Shown: positions 7,314-14,801 of the stretch, piece by piece
How positions within the stretch are numbered: position 1 is the first letter of the stretch
How the letters are laid out: every line of letters begins with the position of its first letter
Assembly (NCBI RefSeq): GCF_024294805.1
Contig: NZ_JANCLU010000011.1
Span: 96,894-160,893, forward strand
DNA length: 64,000 nucleotides
Direction of reading: 5' to 3'
Origin: Alsobacter ponti
GTDB taxonomy: Bacteria; Pseudomonadota; Alphaproteobacteria; Rhizobiales; Beijerinckiaceae
Notes under the pieces: generated by a model
Seen by the model: only the letters and a program-made list of their open reading frames with translations
The model's database searches: none
What the model was told of the DNA's origin: nothing
Translations under genes and position numbers: made by a program

Positions 7314-8207
7314 TCAGAACCGATGCCATTTGCCCTCGAGCTGGTACTCGAGCGTTGCGTCGACGTGCCGGAAGGGAATTCCCCGCCCCTGGAGCCAGAC
7401 CTCCTGATTTTTCAGCTGGGCGAACTTCCCGAGTTCGTCCCGCTGGTCATAGGTCAGGAGCGTCATGGCCTGCTTGAACTTCGCGAGATCCGGCGCGGCG
7501 TCCGGGTGAGCGGCGAGGTAGCGCTCGTGACGCTCGGCGAGCGACAGCTTCTCCTGCTCCTCGTTGACCGGAATGCCCACTTCCTTGGTGATCGCCCCGA
7601 GTTCGGCGCCGACGCTGTCCGCCATGGCGCTCGTGGCGACCGCGAGAGCCTGCCCGGCGATGGTCACCGCCTCGTCTAACTCGGCGAGCTCGGCAATCTT
7701 CGGGCCGAACAGTTCGTTGAGCCGCTTCTCGCGCAGTTTCTCGTACATGTCCGGCGGGATCTCGCTGACGGCCGCCGGCATGCCGAGCGCGATGTCCGCG
7801 ATCTGGGGATCATCCCAGGCGGCGCTGAAGGCCGCGGCGGGGCCCAGCGAGCGCAGCCAGGTGCGGATCTCCATCCCGGCGATCGCGCCGGCCGCGTCGC
7901 GCGGGTCGGGCTTCGGAACGGCGATGGCCGCGCGCTTCTCGTCGGCGATCTCCTTCACGCGGCCGAACTCGTGATGCAGGCGCAGCAGGGCAGCGTAGGC
8001 GCCCTCGCGGGCGTAGGCGGCCATTCGCTTCTGAAGCCCGGCTTCGGTGAGCTCCTTCGAATTGGCGAGGTCACTTCGCTTCGACCTCGCCTCGAGCGCG
8101 GCGGCGCACGCTTTCTCGTAGACGGCGGCGAGCCGGCCGACGGGGGACTTCGGGTCGCCGCTCAGCGAGAAGGCGGCGATGCCGAGGGCTTGGTTGACCT
8201 GGGCCAT
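7314..8207 (-). CDS. Phage-associated hypothetical protein
   Basis: 297 residues, mostly helical, without TM segments or signal peptide. The central region is rich in Ala/Glu and the last 50 residues form a more compact unit ending with WLQGRGIPFRHVD. It lies 50 bp before the tape measure gene and 8 bp after the preceding small gene, in the same transcript as the terminase. In a complete phage this interval would hold portal, capsid and tail genes. I do not recognise it as any of these. A structural or adaptor role is only a positional guess. Confidence 0.75.
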   Translation of the reverse strand: MAQVNQALGIAAFSLSGDPKSPVGRLAAVYEKACAAALEARSKRSDLANSKELTEAGLQKRMAAYAREGAYAALLRLHHEFGRVKEIADEKRAAIAVPKPDPRDAAGAIAGMEIRTWLRSLGPAAAFSAAWDDPQIADIALGMPAAVSEIPPDMYEKLREKRLNELFGPKIAELAELDEAVTIAGQALAVATSAMADSVGAELGAITKEVGIPVNEEQEKLSLAERHERYLAAHPDAAPDLAKFKQAMTLLTYDQRDELGKFAQLKNQEVWLQGRGIPFRHVDATLEYQLEGKWHRF

Positions 8208-8215
8208 GCTTCACC

Positions 8216-8515
8216 TCACGAGCCGGAGAAGGCGGCGAGCTTCGTTGCAGCCGCGGCGGCAACCGCGTCCTGCCAGGGCTGGTCCGGAACCGTCGAGGGA
8301 TAGACCGGGTGCTTGAGACGGTTCGGGATGCCGCCGTTCTCGACCAGGAAGGAACGCACCGGCAAGGCCGAGTGGAACCGCGCAACGCGGTCATTCGCGA
8401 GCGCCAGTTCGAGGCCCGCGAGGTCGACATAGGCGGCGTAGAGCTCCTCGAGCGCTGCCTCGTATCGGGCGCCGGCGGTGGCTCGGGCGGCAAGCATTTC
8501 GGATGCAGTGGCCAT
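8216..8515 (-). CDS. Small hypothetical protein downstream of the terminase
   Basis: 99 residues from ATG 8515, fifteen bases after the terminase stop. The first 50 residues are a helical Ala/Glu-rich stretch, followed by a Pro-containing middle and an Ala-rich end. No signal peptide, no TM, no recognised family. Small proteins at this position in phage genomes are often head-tail adaptors, but nothing in the sequence shows that. Confidence 0.65.
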   Translation of the reverse strand: MATASEMLAARATAGARYEAALEELYAAYVDLAGLELALANDRVARFHSALPVRSFLVENGGIPNRLKHPVYPSTVPDQPWQDAVAAAAATKLAAFSGS

Positions 8516-8530
8516 GCTGGGGGTGTCCTT

Positions 8531-9940
8531 TCAAAGCCGAAGTTCACGCGTCACAAAGGTTCGCTCCTGGCGCAGGCAGCCGTAGCGCGCCGCGTCAGCG
8601 CCGTGGTCCGCCGCCCGGCTGTCCACGTCATCGGGCTTCTTCGGATCGCGCGGCAGGATCGGGAGAGTGGTCCACAGGTACTCACACGGGCGGGCTACAT
8701 AGAGCCCGGGCTGGTCGGGCTTGCCGGCATCCAGGAACAGCCGGCGCATGATTTCCCAGCCGGTGCGTCGGTCCGCCTTCTTCGCCGGCGTGAAGTAGAC
8801 GCCTTGCGCCCGAAACTCGTCGGCGATCGAACCCGTGCCGTGCCCGGTGCGCGCGAAGATCGCATCATCCGCGACGCCTTCGGGCCTCATGGCCCAGCGC
8901 TTGGCGAGTTCCTTGATGTCCTCGGCCAGGCGCGGGACGGTGTAGCCCATCCCGGCGTTGAGCTGGCCCGGCGCGTTCGTCGCGCTCTCGTCGAGCACGA
9001 CGAGCGAGTCTTTCGGGTACCAGCGGCCGTCCGGGCCCTGGATCCCGGGCGACTTGCCCATGACGAGTGTGACGGCCGGCGCCGAGACGCCGAAGTCATG
9101 GGCGAGGTAGAGTTTCCAGCCGTCGCCCCGCGGGCTGGCGCGCACGACGGTTTCCGGCTCCCACCGCTCCACCATGTTGCGCGCATGATCGAGCACCGCC
9201 GAGAAGAACGCGCCGCGCTGCACCGACCAATCGCCATGCAGCCAGGCCTTGCCGAGTTCGGGGTCGGTCGACGTCGCCGCGGCGAGCTGGCGCGCGTAGC
9301 CCTCGCGATCGAGGTTCGGATTGTCCACGAACGTTGACGGAGCCGTCACGAACGTGCGGCCCGACGCCGTCTCGAGGTAAGGCTCCCACGGCGCCGCGGT
9401 CAGGATGTGGCGCTTGAGCAGCCAGTGGTGCCCCGGGCCGCCGGGATTCGCCGCCAGGACGAACCGCGGCTGCATTGGCGCCGGCGCGCGAAGGCACGAC
9501 CGCAGGAGATCGATCGGGCCCGGGTCCGCGTACTGGCCCGCCTCGTCGATCGCGATCATGGAAAAGCTCTTGCCCTGGAACTTGCTGAAGTCAGCCAGGC
9601 CTTCGAACTGGTCGAGCTGCAGCGTCGCGCCGGACGGAAAACGCCAGAGGTGCGTCGAGGCGTTGTAGGTCGCCCGGCCGCCGTACACGAGGCCGAAGAC
9701 CTCGCGCGTCACCTGTTCGAAGTCGACGAGGCCAGGGAAGGACTGCCGCACGAACAGCGCCCGCGCCCGCCCGCCATATTGCTCGATGTGCCGAAGGAAG
9801 AGCAGAGCGAGTGTCACCGACTTGCCGCCGCCGCGCCCGCCCCCGAGGAACAGGTCGAACGCCTCCGGCACGGTGAGCGCGCGCGCCTGGAACGGCGTCG
9901 GCGTCAGTGTCGGGAGGTGGACAGCCGCGGCAGCGCTCAT
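8531..9940 (-). CDS. terL: Terminase large subunit
   Basis: 469 residues. The packaging ATPase has Walker A GGGRGGGKS (33-41) and Walker B ending in IDEAGQ (Asp132-Glu133), with a coupling motif near AANPGG. The RNase H-like nuclease follows with Asp282 (AHDFG), Asp358-359 (VADDA) and Asp445 (ADHGAD), so both activities look intact. It drives DNA into proheads and cuts the concatemer. The start overlaps the stop of the small subunit by four bases. That it is well preserved while capsid genes are absent is the central oddity of this element. Confidence 0.93.
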   Translation of the reverse strand: MSAAAAVHLPTLTPTPFQARALTVPEAFDLFLGGGRGGGKSVTLALLFLRHIEQYGGRARALFVRQSFPGLVDFEQVTREVFGLVYGGRATYNASTHLWRFPSGATLQLDQFEGLADFSKFQGKSFSMIAIDEAGQYADPGPIDLLRSCLRAPAPMQPRFVLAANPGGPGHHWLLKRHILTAAPWEPYLETASGRTFVTAPSTFVDNPNLDREGYARQLAAATSTDPELGKAWLHGDWSVQRGAFFSAVLDHARNMVERWEPETVVRASPRGDGWKLYLAHDFGVSAPAVTLVMGKSPGIQGPDGRWYPKDSLVVLDESATNAPGQLNAGMGYTVPRLAEDIKELAKRWAMRPEGVADDAIFARTGHGTGSIADEFRAQGVYFTPAKKADRRTGWEIMRRLFLDAGKPDQPGLYVARPCEYLWTTLPILPRDPKKPDDVDSRAADHGADAARYGCLRQERTFVTRELRL

Positions 9941-10416
9941 GCCGCCTCGCTGCCGCTCTGTGGGCCCGTCAGGCCCATCGGCGTGACCCTGACCAGCTTG
10001 GCGTAATCCTCAGGCGACATCGGCGCCGGGATGTTGACGACGACGGCAACGCGCTGGTCCGCCCCGCCCTCCGACGCCGCGCCGGTGTCGCGGTAGTCGT
10101 GCCGGGCCTTCAGGAGGAAAGCTGCCGCCCAGGCGTCGCGCTTCACTTCGGCGCGCACGACGTTGCCCTCGGCGTCGTACTCGGCAGGCGCGCCGACTGC
10201 CATGTTGAACAGCGATGAGACGAGGGCGTCATGCTCGATCGCCTTCGCCTCCTCCCACGCGCGCTTAGCCTCCTGGTCTTCCTCGCGGATGCGCTTCCAG
10301 GTGTGCCAGGACATGCCCAGCGCCCGGGCGACCTCCACCTCGCGCACGCCACGGCACGCCAGGTCGGAGATGATCCGAAGGCCGTTGGCCGGAAGTGTCT
10401 TGCGGGGGCGTCCCAT
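9937..10416 (-). CDS. terS: Probable terminase small subunit
   Basis: 159 residues from ATG 10416 (MGRPRKTL); an in-frame TTG at 10437 is a weaker candidate. An N-terminal HTH (residues 12-50, VREVEVARALGMSWHTWKRI) is followed by a helical oligomerisation segment and a flexible tail, the usual plan of small terminases that recognise the packaging site. ATGA overlap with the large subunit supports this. HTH detail is clear; the subunit assignment leans on context. Confidence 0.75.
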   Translation of the reverse strand: MGRPRKTLPANGLRIISDLACRGVREVEVARALGMSWHTWKRIREEDQEAKRAWEEAKAIEHDALVSSLFNMAVGAPAEYDAEGNVVRAEVKRDAWAAAFLLKARHDYRDTGAASEGGADQRVAVVVNIPAPMSPEDYAKLVRVTPMGLTGPQSGSEAA

Positions 10417-10760
10417 GTTGATCTCGCGCGGTGGCAAATCACTTTGCGCGAGTATTGTGTAGAGTTACGCTTCGAAAGCAACGATTAATGAAGGTTTATG
10501 ACTGCTCATATTGTTTGCCATTGTCCGTTACTGTCGCGCCTTTTCGCTTATAGTCATCAGTGGTGCTGAAAAATATTTTCGATTCGATGCTCGTCGGTCG
10601 AGTTCCAACGGAACCGATCGCATTTTCGCGCGTTGAAATCGCGTCTGAGTGTAACCAGCCTAGACCACTTCGGTGCGACTTCCCCGATGGGCCGCACTCG
10701 CTGTACGCCTCCGGTCCGGCGCCCCGTATTCGCCTAGACGAAATACGAAAAGGGGTCGCT
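10417..10760. other. Divergent intergenic region inside the element
   Basis: About 340 bp between the leftward terminase operon and the rightward small gene. The first 170 bp are clearly AT-richer than the neighbours, as expected for promoters. Open frames on both strands here have atypical codon use and no ribosome sites, so I call none. I see no strong repeat. Confidence 0.5.
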
Positions 10761-10991
10761 GTGGAGAAGATTGCGCCAGTCCTAGGGCCGTTTGATTTGT
10801 TCAAGGCTCTGGAGCGGGGAATCCGCGACGCGCTGGGACCGGCAACGGCGGAACCGCTGCCAGGCGTATTCCTGAACCTGCTCGAGCAGCTTGACCGCGC
10901 GGAGCGCGAGCGGTCGTCAACTACCTTGGAAGGGTCAGATATTGGTCACCCCGAGCCCGATGGGGACAACGGGCCCACAAGCCCGGAGTGA
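10761..10991 (+). CDS. Small hypothetical protein
   Basis: 76 residues. The start is chosen because AAAAGGGG lies five bases before GTG 10761; the frame is open further upstream to 10560, but with poor codon use and no ribosome site. The first 55 residues form helices (DLFKALERGIRDAL, FLNLLEQLDRAERER) and the end is acidic and probably disordered. It runs convergently into the serine recombinase, 11 bp from its stop. No family recognised. Confidence 0.55.
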   Translation: MEKIAPVLGPFDLFKALERGIRDALGPATAEPLPGVFLNLLEQLDRAERERSSTTLEGSDIGHPEPDGDNGPTSPE

Positions 10992-11002
10992 ATTCGCTGG
11001 CC

Positions 11003-11554
11003 TTACGCCGCTCCGGCATGCAGAACGCGGTACACGTGCACGCGCGAGCACCCGACAGCCGCCGCGATCTCGCTGGGCCCCATCCCCGAGGCCCTGAGTT
11101 CCCGGATCCGGTCGTGATCGAGTTGCCGCTTGCCGCCCGTGTAGACGCCGGACTTCTTCGCCTTCGCGATCCCCTCCATCTGGCGCTCGCGCCGGAGGTT
11201 CGTCTCGAACTCGGCGAACACGCCCAGCATGTCGAGGAACGCCTTGCCGGCCGACGTGCCGGTGTCGATCGGCTGCTCGAGCGCTTTGAGCGCAACGCCC
11301 TTCCCCTTGAGCTCGCGCACGATGTCCTGCAGGTCGCCCATCGATCGCGCCAGGCGATCCAGCCGGGTCACGACCAGCGTGTCACCGGCCCGGAGAAAGT
11401 CGAGCAACGTGCGCAGTTCCTCGCGGCCCTTCGTCGTGGTGCCGCTGCGTTTCTCGGACCGGACCTTCTCGCAGCCAGCGGCCTTCAGCGCCTCGATCTG
11501 CAGGGCGAGGTCCTGGTCGGTTGTCGACACGCGGGCATAGCCGAAGAGGGGCAT
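11003..11554 (-). CDS. Serine recombinase (resolvase/invertase family)
   Basis: 183 residues. The N-terminal catalytic domain (1-135) has YARVS with nucleophile Ser10, Arg8, and the TRLDRLARS helix with Arg64, Asp66, Arg67 and Arg70. A long E-helix (about 100-135) leads to a C-terminal HTH (about 145-180, MGPSEIAAAVGCSRVHVYRV). The size fits small resolvases and invertases, not large phage integrases. Inverted repeats upstream (11592-11671) could be its crossover or control site. It may resolve multimers or invert a segment. Confidence 0.92.
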   Translation of the reverse strand: MPLFGYARVSTTDQDLALQIEALKAAGCEKVRSEKRSGTTTKGREELRTLLDFLRAGDTLVVTRLDRLARSMGDLQDIVRELKGKGVALKALEQPIDTGTSAGKAFLDMLGVFAEFETNLRRERQMEGIAKAKKSGVYTGGKRQLDHDRIRELRASGMGPSEIAAAVGCSRVHVYRVLHAGAA

Positions 11555-11591
11555 GGCTGTTACCTCAGGTTCTAGACCATTTGGATATAGC

Positions 11592-11671
11592 GTTACATCA
11601 ACCCGATTGCAACCCTGATGTTACGCGATCCGGTGTAACATCCGCGTGTATCATCAGGCTATACCCTGATG
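11592..11671. promoter_or_regulatory. Inverted-repeat cluster upstream of the serine recombinase
   Basis: Two nested symmetric pairs lie here. GTTACATCA (11592-11600) faces TGATGTTAC (11616-11624), 8 of 9 matching. CATCAGG (11652-11658) faces CCTGATG (11665-11671), perfect with a six-base spacer. The core CCTGATG also occurs at 11614-11620. Clusters of short imperfect dyads beside a resolvase gene are typical of res-type subsites or autoregulatory operators; the function is inferred. Confidence 0.5.
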
Positions 11672-11675
11672 TGTC

Positions 11676-11927
11676 TCATGCTGCGGTGTCGAGATCGAGT
11701 GAGAGCCTGGCCGCGTCCTTCACGTCGACCATTGCCGAGACAGCGGCCTCCCACGCCACCAGTCGCCGCGCCTTGCCTCTCCGCTGCGCCCGGTACAGTT
11801 CGCCCATGGCCCGCAGGTAGGCTCGGCGCGTCTCGGCCGGGACCCGCTGCCAGTGCTGCCGGCAGAGGATGCCCTCGGCATCGTCCGGGCCCGCGTGCCG
11901 AGCCTCGCAGATGCAGCACCGGACCAT
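11676..11927 (-). CDS. Small Cys-rich phage protein
   Basis: 83 residues from ATG 11927, with GAGG eight bases upstream; the frame extends to 12002, but the extra N-terminus is just Arg-rich. The N-terminus has CCICEARH and, 14 residues on, LCRQHW, giving three Cys and one or two His in a spacing that could bind zinc. The remainder is helical (VPAETRRAYLRAMGEL). Similar small CxxC/HW proteins of unknown role are common near phage replication genes. Confidence 0.65.
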   Translation of the reverse strand: MVRCCICEARHAGPDDAEGILCRQHWQRVPAETRRAYLRAMGELYRAQRRGKARRLVAWEAAVSAMVDVKDAARLSLDLDTAA

Positions 11928-12029
11928 CCCGTCAGCCTCGCGTGCGCGCGCCCGCGCGACGGCGTGGATATGCAGGAAACGGTGTCCTATTCTTCCTCCC
12001 ATCGGGTCGGGAAATGCGCGCCGATTTCA

Positions 12030-12172
12030 GGCAGGGCTGGCGTCCCTGCCCCCGCGTCTTCAGACGTGGGGCGGTCTTCAGACGCCCACGGGGGTTATAG
12101 GGGGTGTTTGAGTACAGGCCGTTTGAAGGCGTCTGAACGTCGTCTGAAGGCGTGTGAAGAGGTGCGTCTGAA
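12030..12172. repeat. Iteron-like repeat cluster with adjacent hairpin
   Basis: The octamer CGTCTGAA occurs at 12130-12137, 12141-12148, 12165-12172 and with one change (CGTGTGAA) at 12151-12158. Its inverse TTCAGACG occurs at 12059-12066 and 12077-12084. That makes six copies in 114 bp, with inverted pairs on the left and 10-14-bp spaced direct copies on the right. A perfect 7-bp hairpin (GGCAGGG/CCCTGCC, 12030-12050) lies beside them. The cluster directly follows the stop of the RepA-like ATPase, so an origin of replication is the natural reading. Confidence 0.6.
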
Positions 12173-12173
12173 A

Positions 12174-13265
12174 TCATTCGGCATCCCTCCTCTTCAGGGC
12201 CTTCAGGCGGCGGGACGGCGGTCCGATGTCTTCGATCACCACGCGGCCGGAGGCGAGGAGCCGGTCCATGGCAGCGCGGAAGCTGACCTTGCTGATACTG
12301 AGCGCGTCCGGATGCTTGGCGAATTCGTTGGGCGCGTAGTTCGCCCCTGAGTTCGGGCTGACGGTGCGCCCCTGCCGCTCGAACTGGGCGAGGAGGTCGA
12401 GGAAAACCTGGTCAGCTTCGGCCGCGCCGTATGCGGTCCCACCCCCGAGGTCGGGTACGAAACGCCCGTCCTGGTAGCGCAGCCGGATTTCGGCACCCTT
12501 CGCCGAGTAGTTCGATTTCATGGTCCGCAGCACGCGAACGTCGGTGTCACGTTCGACGCCGCTCTCGTCCTTGACGCGCTCAAGGTAGAGGCGGCTGCGG
12601 ACGCTGTTGTTCCATGCGGTCGAGCCGCTGAGGCCGGAGCCGGAGCTCATGCCAGTGAGCGACGGGTGCGCGAGGAGAAGCACGGCGAGGTCAGCCTCGA
12701 TCGCGAGACCGCGCAGCATGCCTACGAACTGCCGGACCTGGCTTCGGTCGTTTTCGTTGCCGGCGAACACGTCGGCTTGCGTGTCGAGCACGACCAGGAT
12801 GGGCCGGAGGTCCAGGACCTCCTCGCGCAGGGCCTGCCACAGCGGCGTCGCGACGATCGACTGCGATCCGGGACGCAGGCCGGCCAAGACGGCATCCTCC
12901 CCCGCCAGCGGGACGATCCGCAGCGCAGAGAGATCGTCGAGCGCGAGGCCACGCGCACGCGTGATAGCGTCAAGCCGCCGGTGGATCTCGTCGCGGTCAT
13001 CCTCCGCGCTGAGGTAGATCACACCGCCCGGCCGCGGGATGCCGATCGGCGAGTCCGTTGCCGTCACCGCCGCTACCGCGACCTGGTTCGCGATCAGCGA
13101 TTTTCCCGTACCGCCGTCCGCGGATAGCTGCGTCACGGTGCGAAGCGGGATCTGGCCCTCAACGAACCAATCCCGATGTGGCACGGGCTGGCCGGCGAAG
13201 GCGTCCGCGTTGAAGGCCGAGAGCCTCCGCCGATCAGGCGGGAAATCGCGGATGATCTCAGCCAT
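12174..13265 (-). CDS. RepA-like AAA ATPase (replicative helicase family)
   Basis: 363 residues from ATG 13265, which overlaps the RuvC-like gene's end by eight bases; the frame to 13352 is only read-through. RecA-like fold: P-loop ADGGTGKS (49-56), a second acidic motif YLSAEDD (84-90), Walker B LVVLD (Asp161), and LLLAHPS as sensor. The C-terminal 100 residues contain a winged-helix-like stretch. This is the AAA_25/RepA type used by plasmids and phages to unwind their origin. The repeat cluster right after its stop supports a replication role. Confidence 0.85.
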   Translation of the reverse strand: MAEIIRDFPPDRRRLSAFNADAFAGQPVPHRDWFVEGQIPLRTVTQLSADGGTGKSLIANQVAVAAVTATDSPIGIPRPGGVIYLSAEDDRDEIHRRLDAITRARGLALDDLSALRIVPLAGEDAVLAGLRPGSQSIVATPLWQALREEVLDLRPILVVLDTQADVFAGNENDRSQVRQFVGMLRGLAIEADLAVLLLAHPSLTGMSSGSGLSGSTAWNNSVRSRLYLERVKDESGVERDTDVRVLRTMKSNYSAKGAEIRLRYQDGRFVPDLGGGTAYGAAEADQVFLDLLAQFERQGRTVSPNSGANYAPNEFAKHPDALSISKVSFRAAMDRLLASGRVVIEDIGPPSRRLKALKRRDAE

Positions 13266-13731
13266 ACGCACCGCCGATCCCCGTTTCGGCGGCAAACCGG
13301 GCCAGGAGCGCGGCCTCGGCGCGGTTGTGGTCCATCTTGCGGGCGAAGGCATCCGACGAGGGCCAGAGACGCAGCGCGAGCGCGCGCGACTGATCCTTGT
13401 CGGCGCCTAGGCCGAAGTGCTTCTTCCACCGCCCTGGCGCGGCAAGGTGCGTCGGGACTTGCATCGCGGCGAGCACGCCGATGACGGCGCCGAACGCTGT
13501 GCCGAATTTGAAGGTGCTCGAGACACCCTGACCAGGCATCGCGCCGACGCGCTCGACGATGGCGACGCTGGGTGCGAACTGTCGGACACGGGCGGCCAGC
13601 GTGACCGGATCCACTGCGCTCGCAGCAGCGGGCATGTCGAATGCGGCGATCTGCGCCGGATGCCCCGGGAAGTAGAAGGCGATTCCGCCGGACACGCCGG
13701 GGTCGATGCCGAGAATGCAGGGCTCGCTCAT
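13258..13731 (-). CDS. RuvC-like Holliday junction endonuclease
   Basis: 157 residues from ATG 13731 (MSEPCILGIDPG). An RNase H fold is indicated by GIDPGVSGG with Asp10, IVERV with Glu60, and DHNRAEA with Asp134 and Glu139, the expected metal ligands. Phage-type RuvC proteins of this size resolve branched DNA before packaging. It overlaps both neighbours, so it is translated within one operon of recombination and replication genes. The upstream read-through to 13926 has no ribosome site and is rejected. Confidence 0.87.
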   Translation of the reverse strand: MSEPCILGIDPGVSGGIAFYFPGHPAQIAAFDMPAAASAVDPVTLAARVRQFAPSVAIVERVGAMPGQGVSSTFKFGTAFGAVIGVLAAMQVPTHLAAPGRWKKHFGLGADKDQSRALALRLWPSSDAFARKMDHNRAEAALLARFAAETGIGGAYG

Positions 13732-14288
13732 GCCGCAGCCCTCACGAACGTGCAGGCGATGATCGGCGGCGGATGCCGGGTGAGCTTGTCCGTCAGTTCC
13801 TTCACGTGCGGCCCATCTTCCGCGCGGAGCGGACCGGCGAGCGCGAGTTCCTCGGCTGCCTTCGTCTCGTCGAGAATGACGATCCCCTCGCGACCACCTG
13901 CCAACCACGAGAGCGGCGTGCGGCACACAGCGAGGCTCCTGAAGGCGTCAAGCCGCGGGGCCCAGACGTTGTCCTGGCCGAGAGCGAATGCTCTCCCCAG
14001 CCAGGTGGCGAGCCGGCCGGACCTGGGCTGCCATGCGGCGAGGTCGATCGCGCCGAAGGCGTCATTGACCAGGAAGACGATGGCCTTCTCGGGCTTCTCG
14101 GTTGCTGCACCGGCGAACTCGAAGCGCCTGCCCGGCAGGAACTCGACGCGGCTCTCGGCGAGCCATGGCAGGTCGCCGATCGCGGACGCGGGCACCCGTT
14201 CCTTGCGCAGCCACCGGATCACCCCCTGGTTGACGACCGGGAGCGTAGCGAACGTGCGCTCGATCATGTGGGATGTGGGCTCAGTCAT
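13728..14288 (-). CDS. Hypothetical protein of the replication operon
   Basis: 186 residues, coupled by four-base overlaps at both ends (14285-14288 and 13728-13731). It has alternating strands and helices with hydrophobic cores (AIVFLVNDAF, GIVILDET, PPIIACTF), which look like the beta strands of a Rossmann-like or Toprim-like fold. A HVKEL helix and basic C-terminus follow. I do not recognise the family with certainty. Its place before RuvC and the ATPase suggests a DNA-metabolism function. Confidence 0.7.
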   Translation of the reverse strand: MTEPTSHMIERTFATLPVVNQGVIRWLRKERVPASAIGDLPWLAESRVEFLPGRRFEFAGAATEKPEKAIVFLVNDAFGAIDLAAWQPRSGRLATWLGRAFALGQDNVWAPRLDAFRSLAVCRTPLSWLAGGREGIVILDETKAAEELALAGPLRAEDGPHVKELTDKLTRHPPPIIACTFVRAAA

Positions 14289-14491
14289 GCCGGCACCTCC
14301 CGAAAGACGTGCTCAGCGATCATTCGCGCGGTCGCCAGCGGCACGCCGAAGCGGACCGCGAGCCAGTGCGAGGGGAAGTCTTGAGGCGATCCCACCTTCG
14401 CGCTATTTTCCGGGAAGCTCGGGCCTGCAAGCAGAGCATTCTCAGGAACCCCGCGTCGCGCCGGCGCGGGGTTTCGCTTTCTGGAGGTCAT
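14285..14491 (-). CDS. Small phage protein, uncertain start
   Basis: 68 residues if ATG 14491 is used. The last 30 residues (HWLAVRFGVPLATARMIAEHVF) form an HTH-like pair of helices resembling small phage proteins of unknown role. The first 20 residues are encoded by a strong GC hairpin (14447-14473), so the true start may be further in. The gene sits between the excisionase-like gene and the coupled unknown gene. Confidence 0.55.
   Translation of the reverse strand: MTSRKRNPAPARRGVPENALLAGPSFPENSAKVGSPQDFPSHWLAVRFGVPLATARMIAEHVFREVPA
14447..14473 (+). terminator. Terminator-like hairpin
   Basis: The 9-bp arms AACCCCGCG and CGCGGGGTT enclose a nine-base loop and, on the plus strand, are followed by TTCGCTTT. 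No plus-strand gene ends here, and the hairpin lies in the 5' end of a minus-strand small gene. It could therefore be an insulating terminator against host read-through, or an attenuator in the minus-strand mRNA. Confidence 0.45.
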
Positions 14492-14494
14492 GCG

Positions 14495-14710
14495 TTACGC
14501 AGCCTCCCGCCTGACCGCCGCTCGGGAACGTTCCCAAGCTTCCAATTCGGCTAGGTCAAAATACCGCCTCGTGTTCACGACCCGGGCAGGCGGGAAATTC
14601 AACCGATTGTCACGTAGCCAGCGCGCGAGCGTGCGGTCCGTAATCCCGTACCGGTCGCACACGGCGCGGCTCGGAAGATATCGGGTTTCAGTCTTCGGAG
14701 ATTCGGGCAC
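14495..14710 (-). CDS. AlpA/excisionase-like HTH protein
   Basis: 71 residues, GTG start at 14710, fixed by AAGGAGG five bases upstream; the frame to 14785 is read-through. It is a MerR/AlpA-type winged helix: RYLPSRAVCDRYGITDRTLARWLRDNRL gives the HTH, and RYFDLAELEAWERSRA gives the typical AlpA end. Such proteins direct excision or activate the integrase promoter. Being close to the integrase, it is the best candidate for the directionality factor. Confidence 0.85.
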   Translation of the reverse strand: MPESPKTETRYLPSRAVCDRYGITDRTLARWLRDNRLNFPPARVVNTRRYFDLAELEAWERSRAAVRREAA

Positions 14711-14801
14711 GGAGGCCTCCTTTTCCTGCAATGACAGGGAAAGGATCGCAGCGGTTCGGAAGCACCGAAATTGAGGGCAAAGCAAATGCCCCCAGGCAAA
14801 T

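Noticed and set aside
10496-10804. 102-codon minus-strand frame between terminase and recombinase
   Set aside because: No ribosome site, Ser/Arg-rich sequence without predicted structure; overlaps a likely promoter region.
12059-12172. CRISPR-like short repeats
   Set aside because: Units are only 8 bp, partly inverted, with 2-10 bp between copies; no cas gene is present. Iterons or operators fit better.
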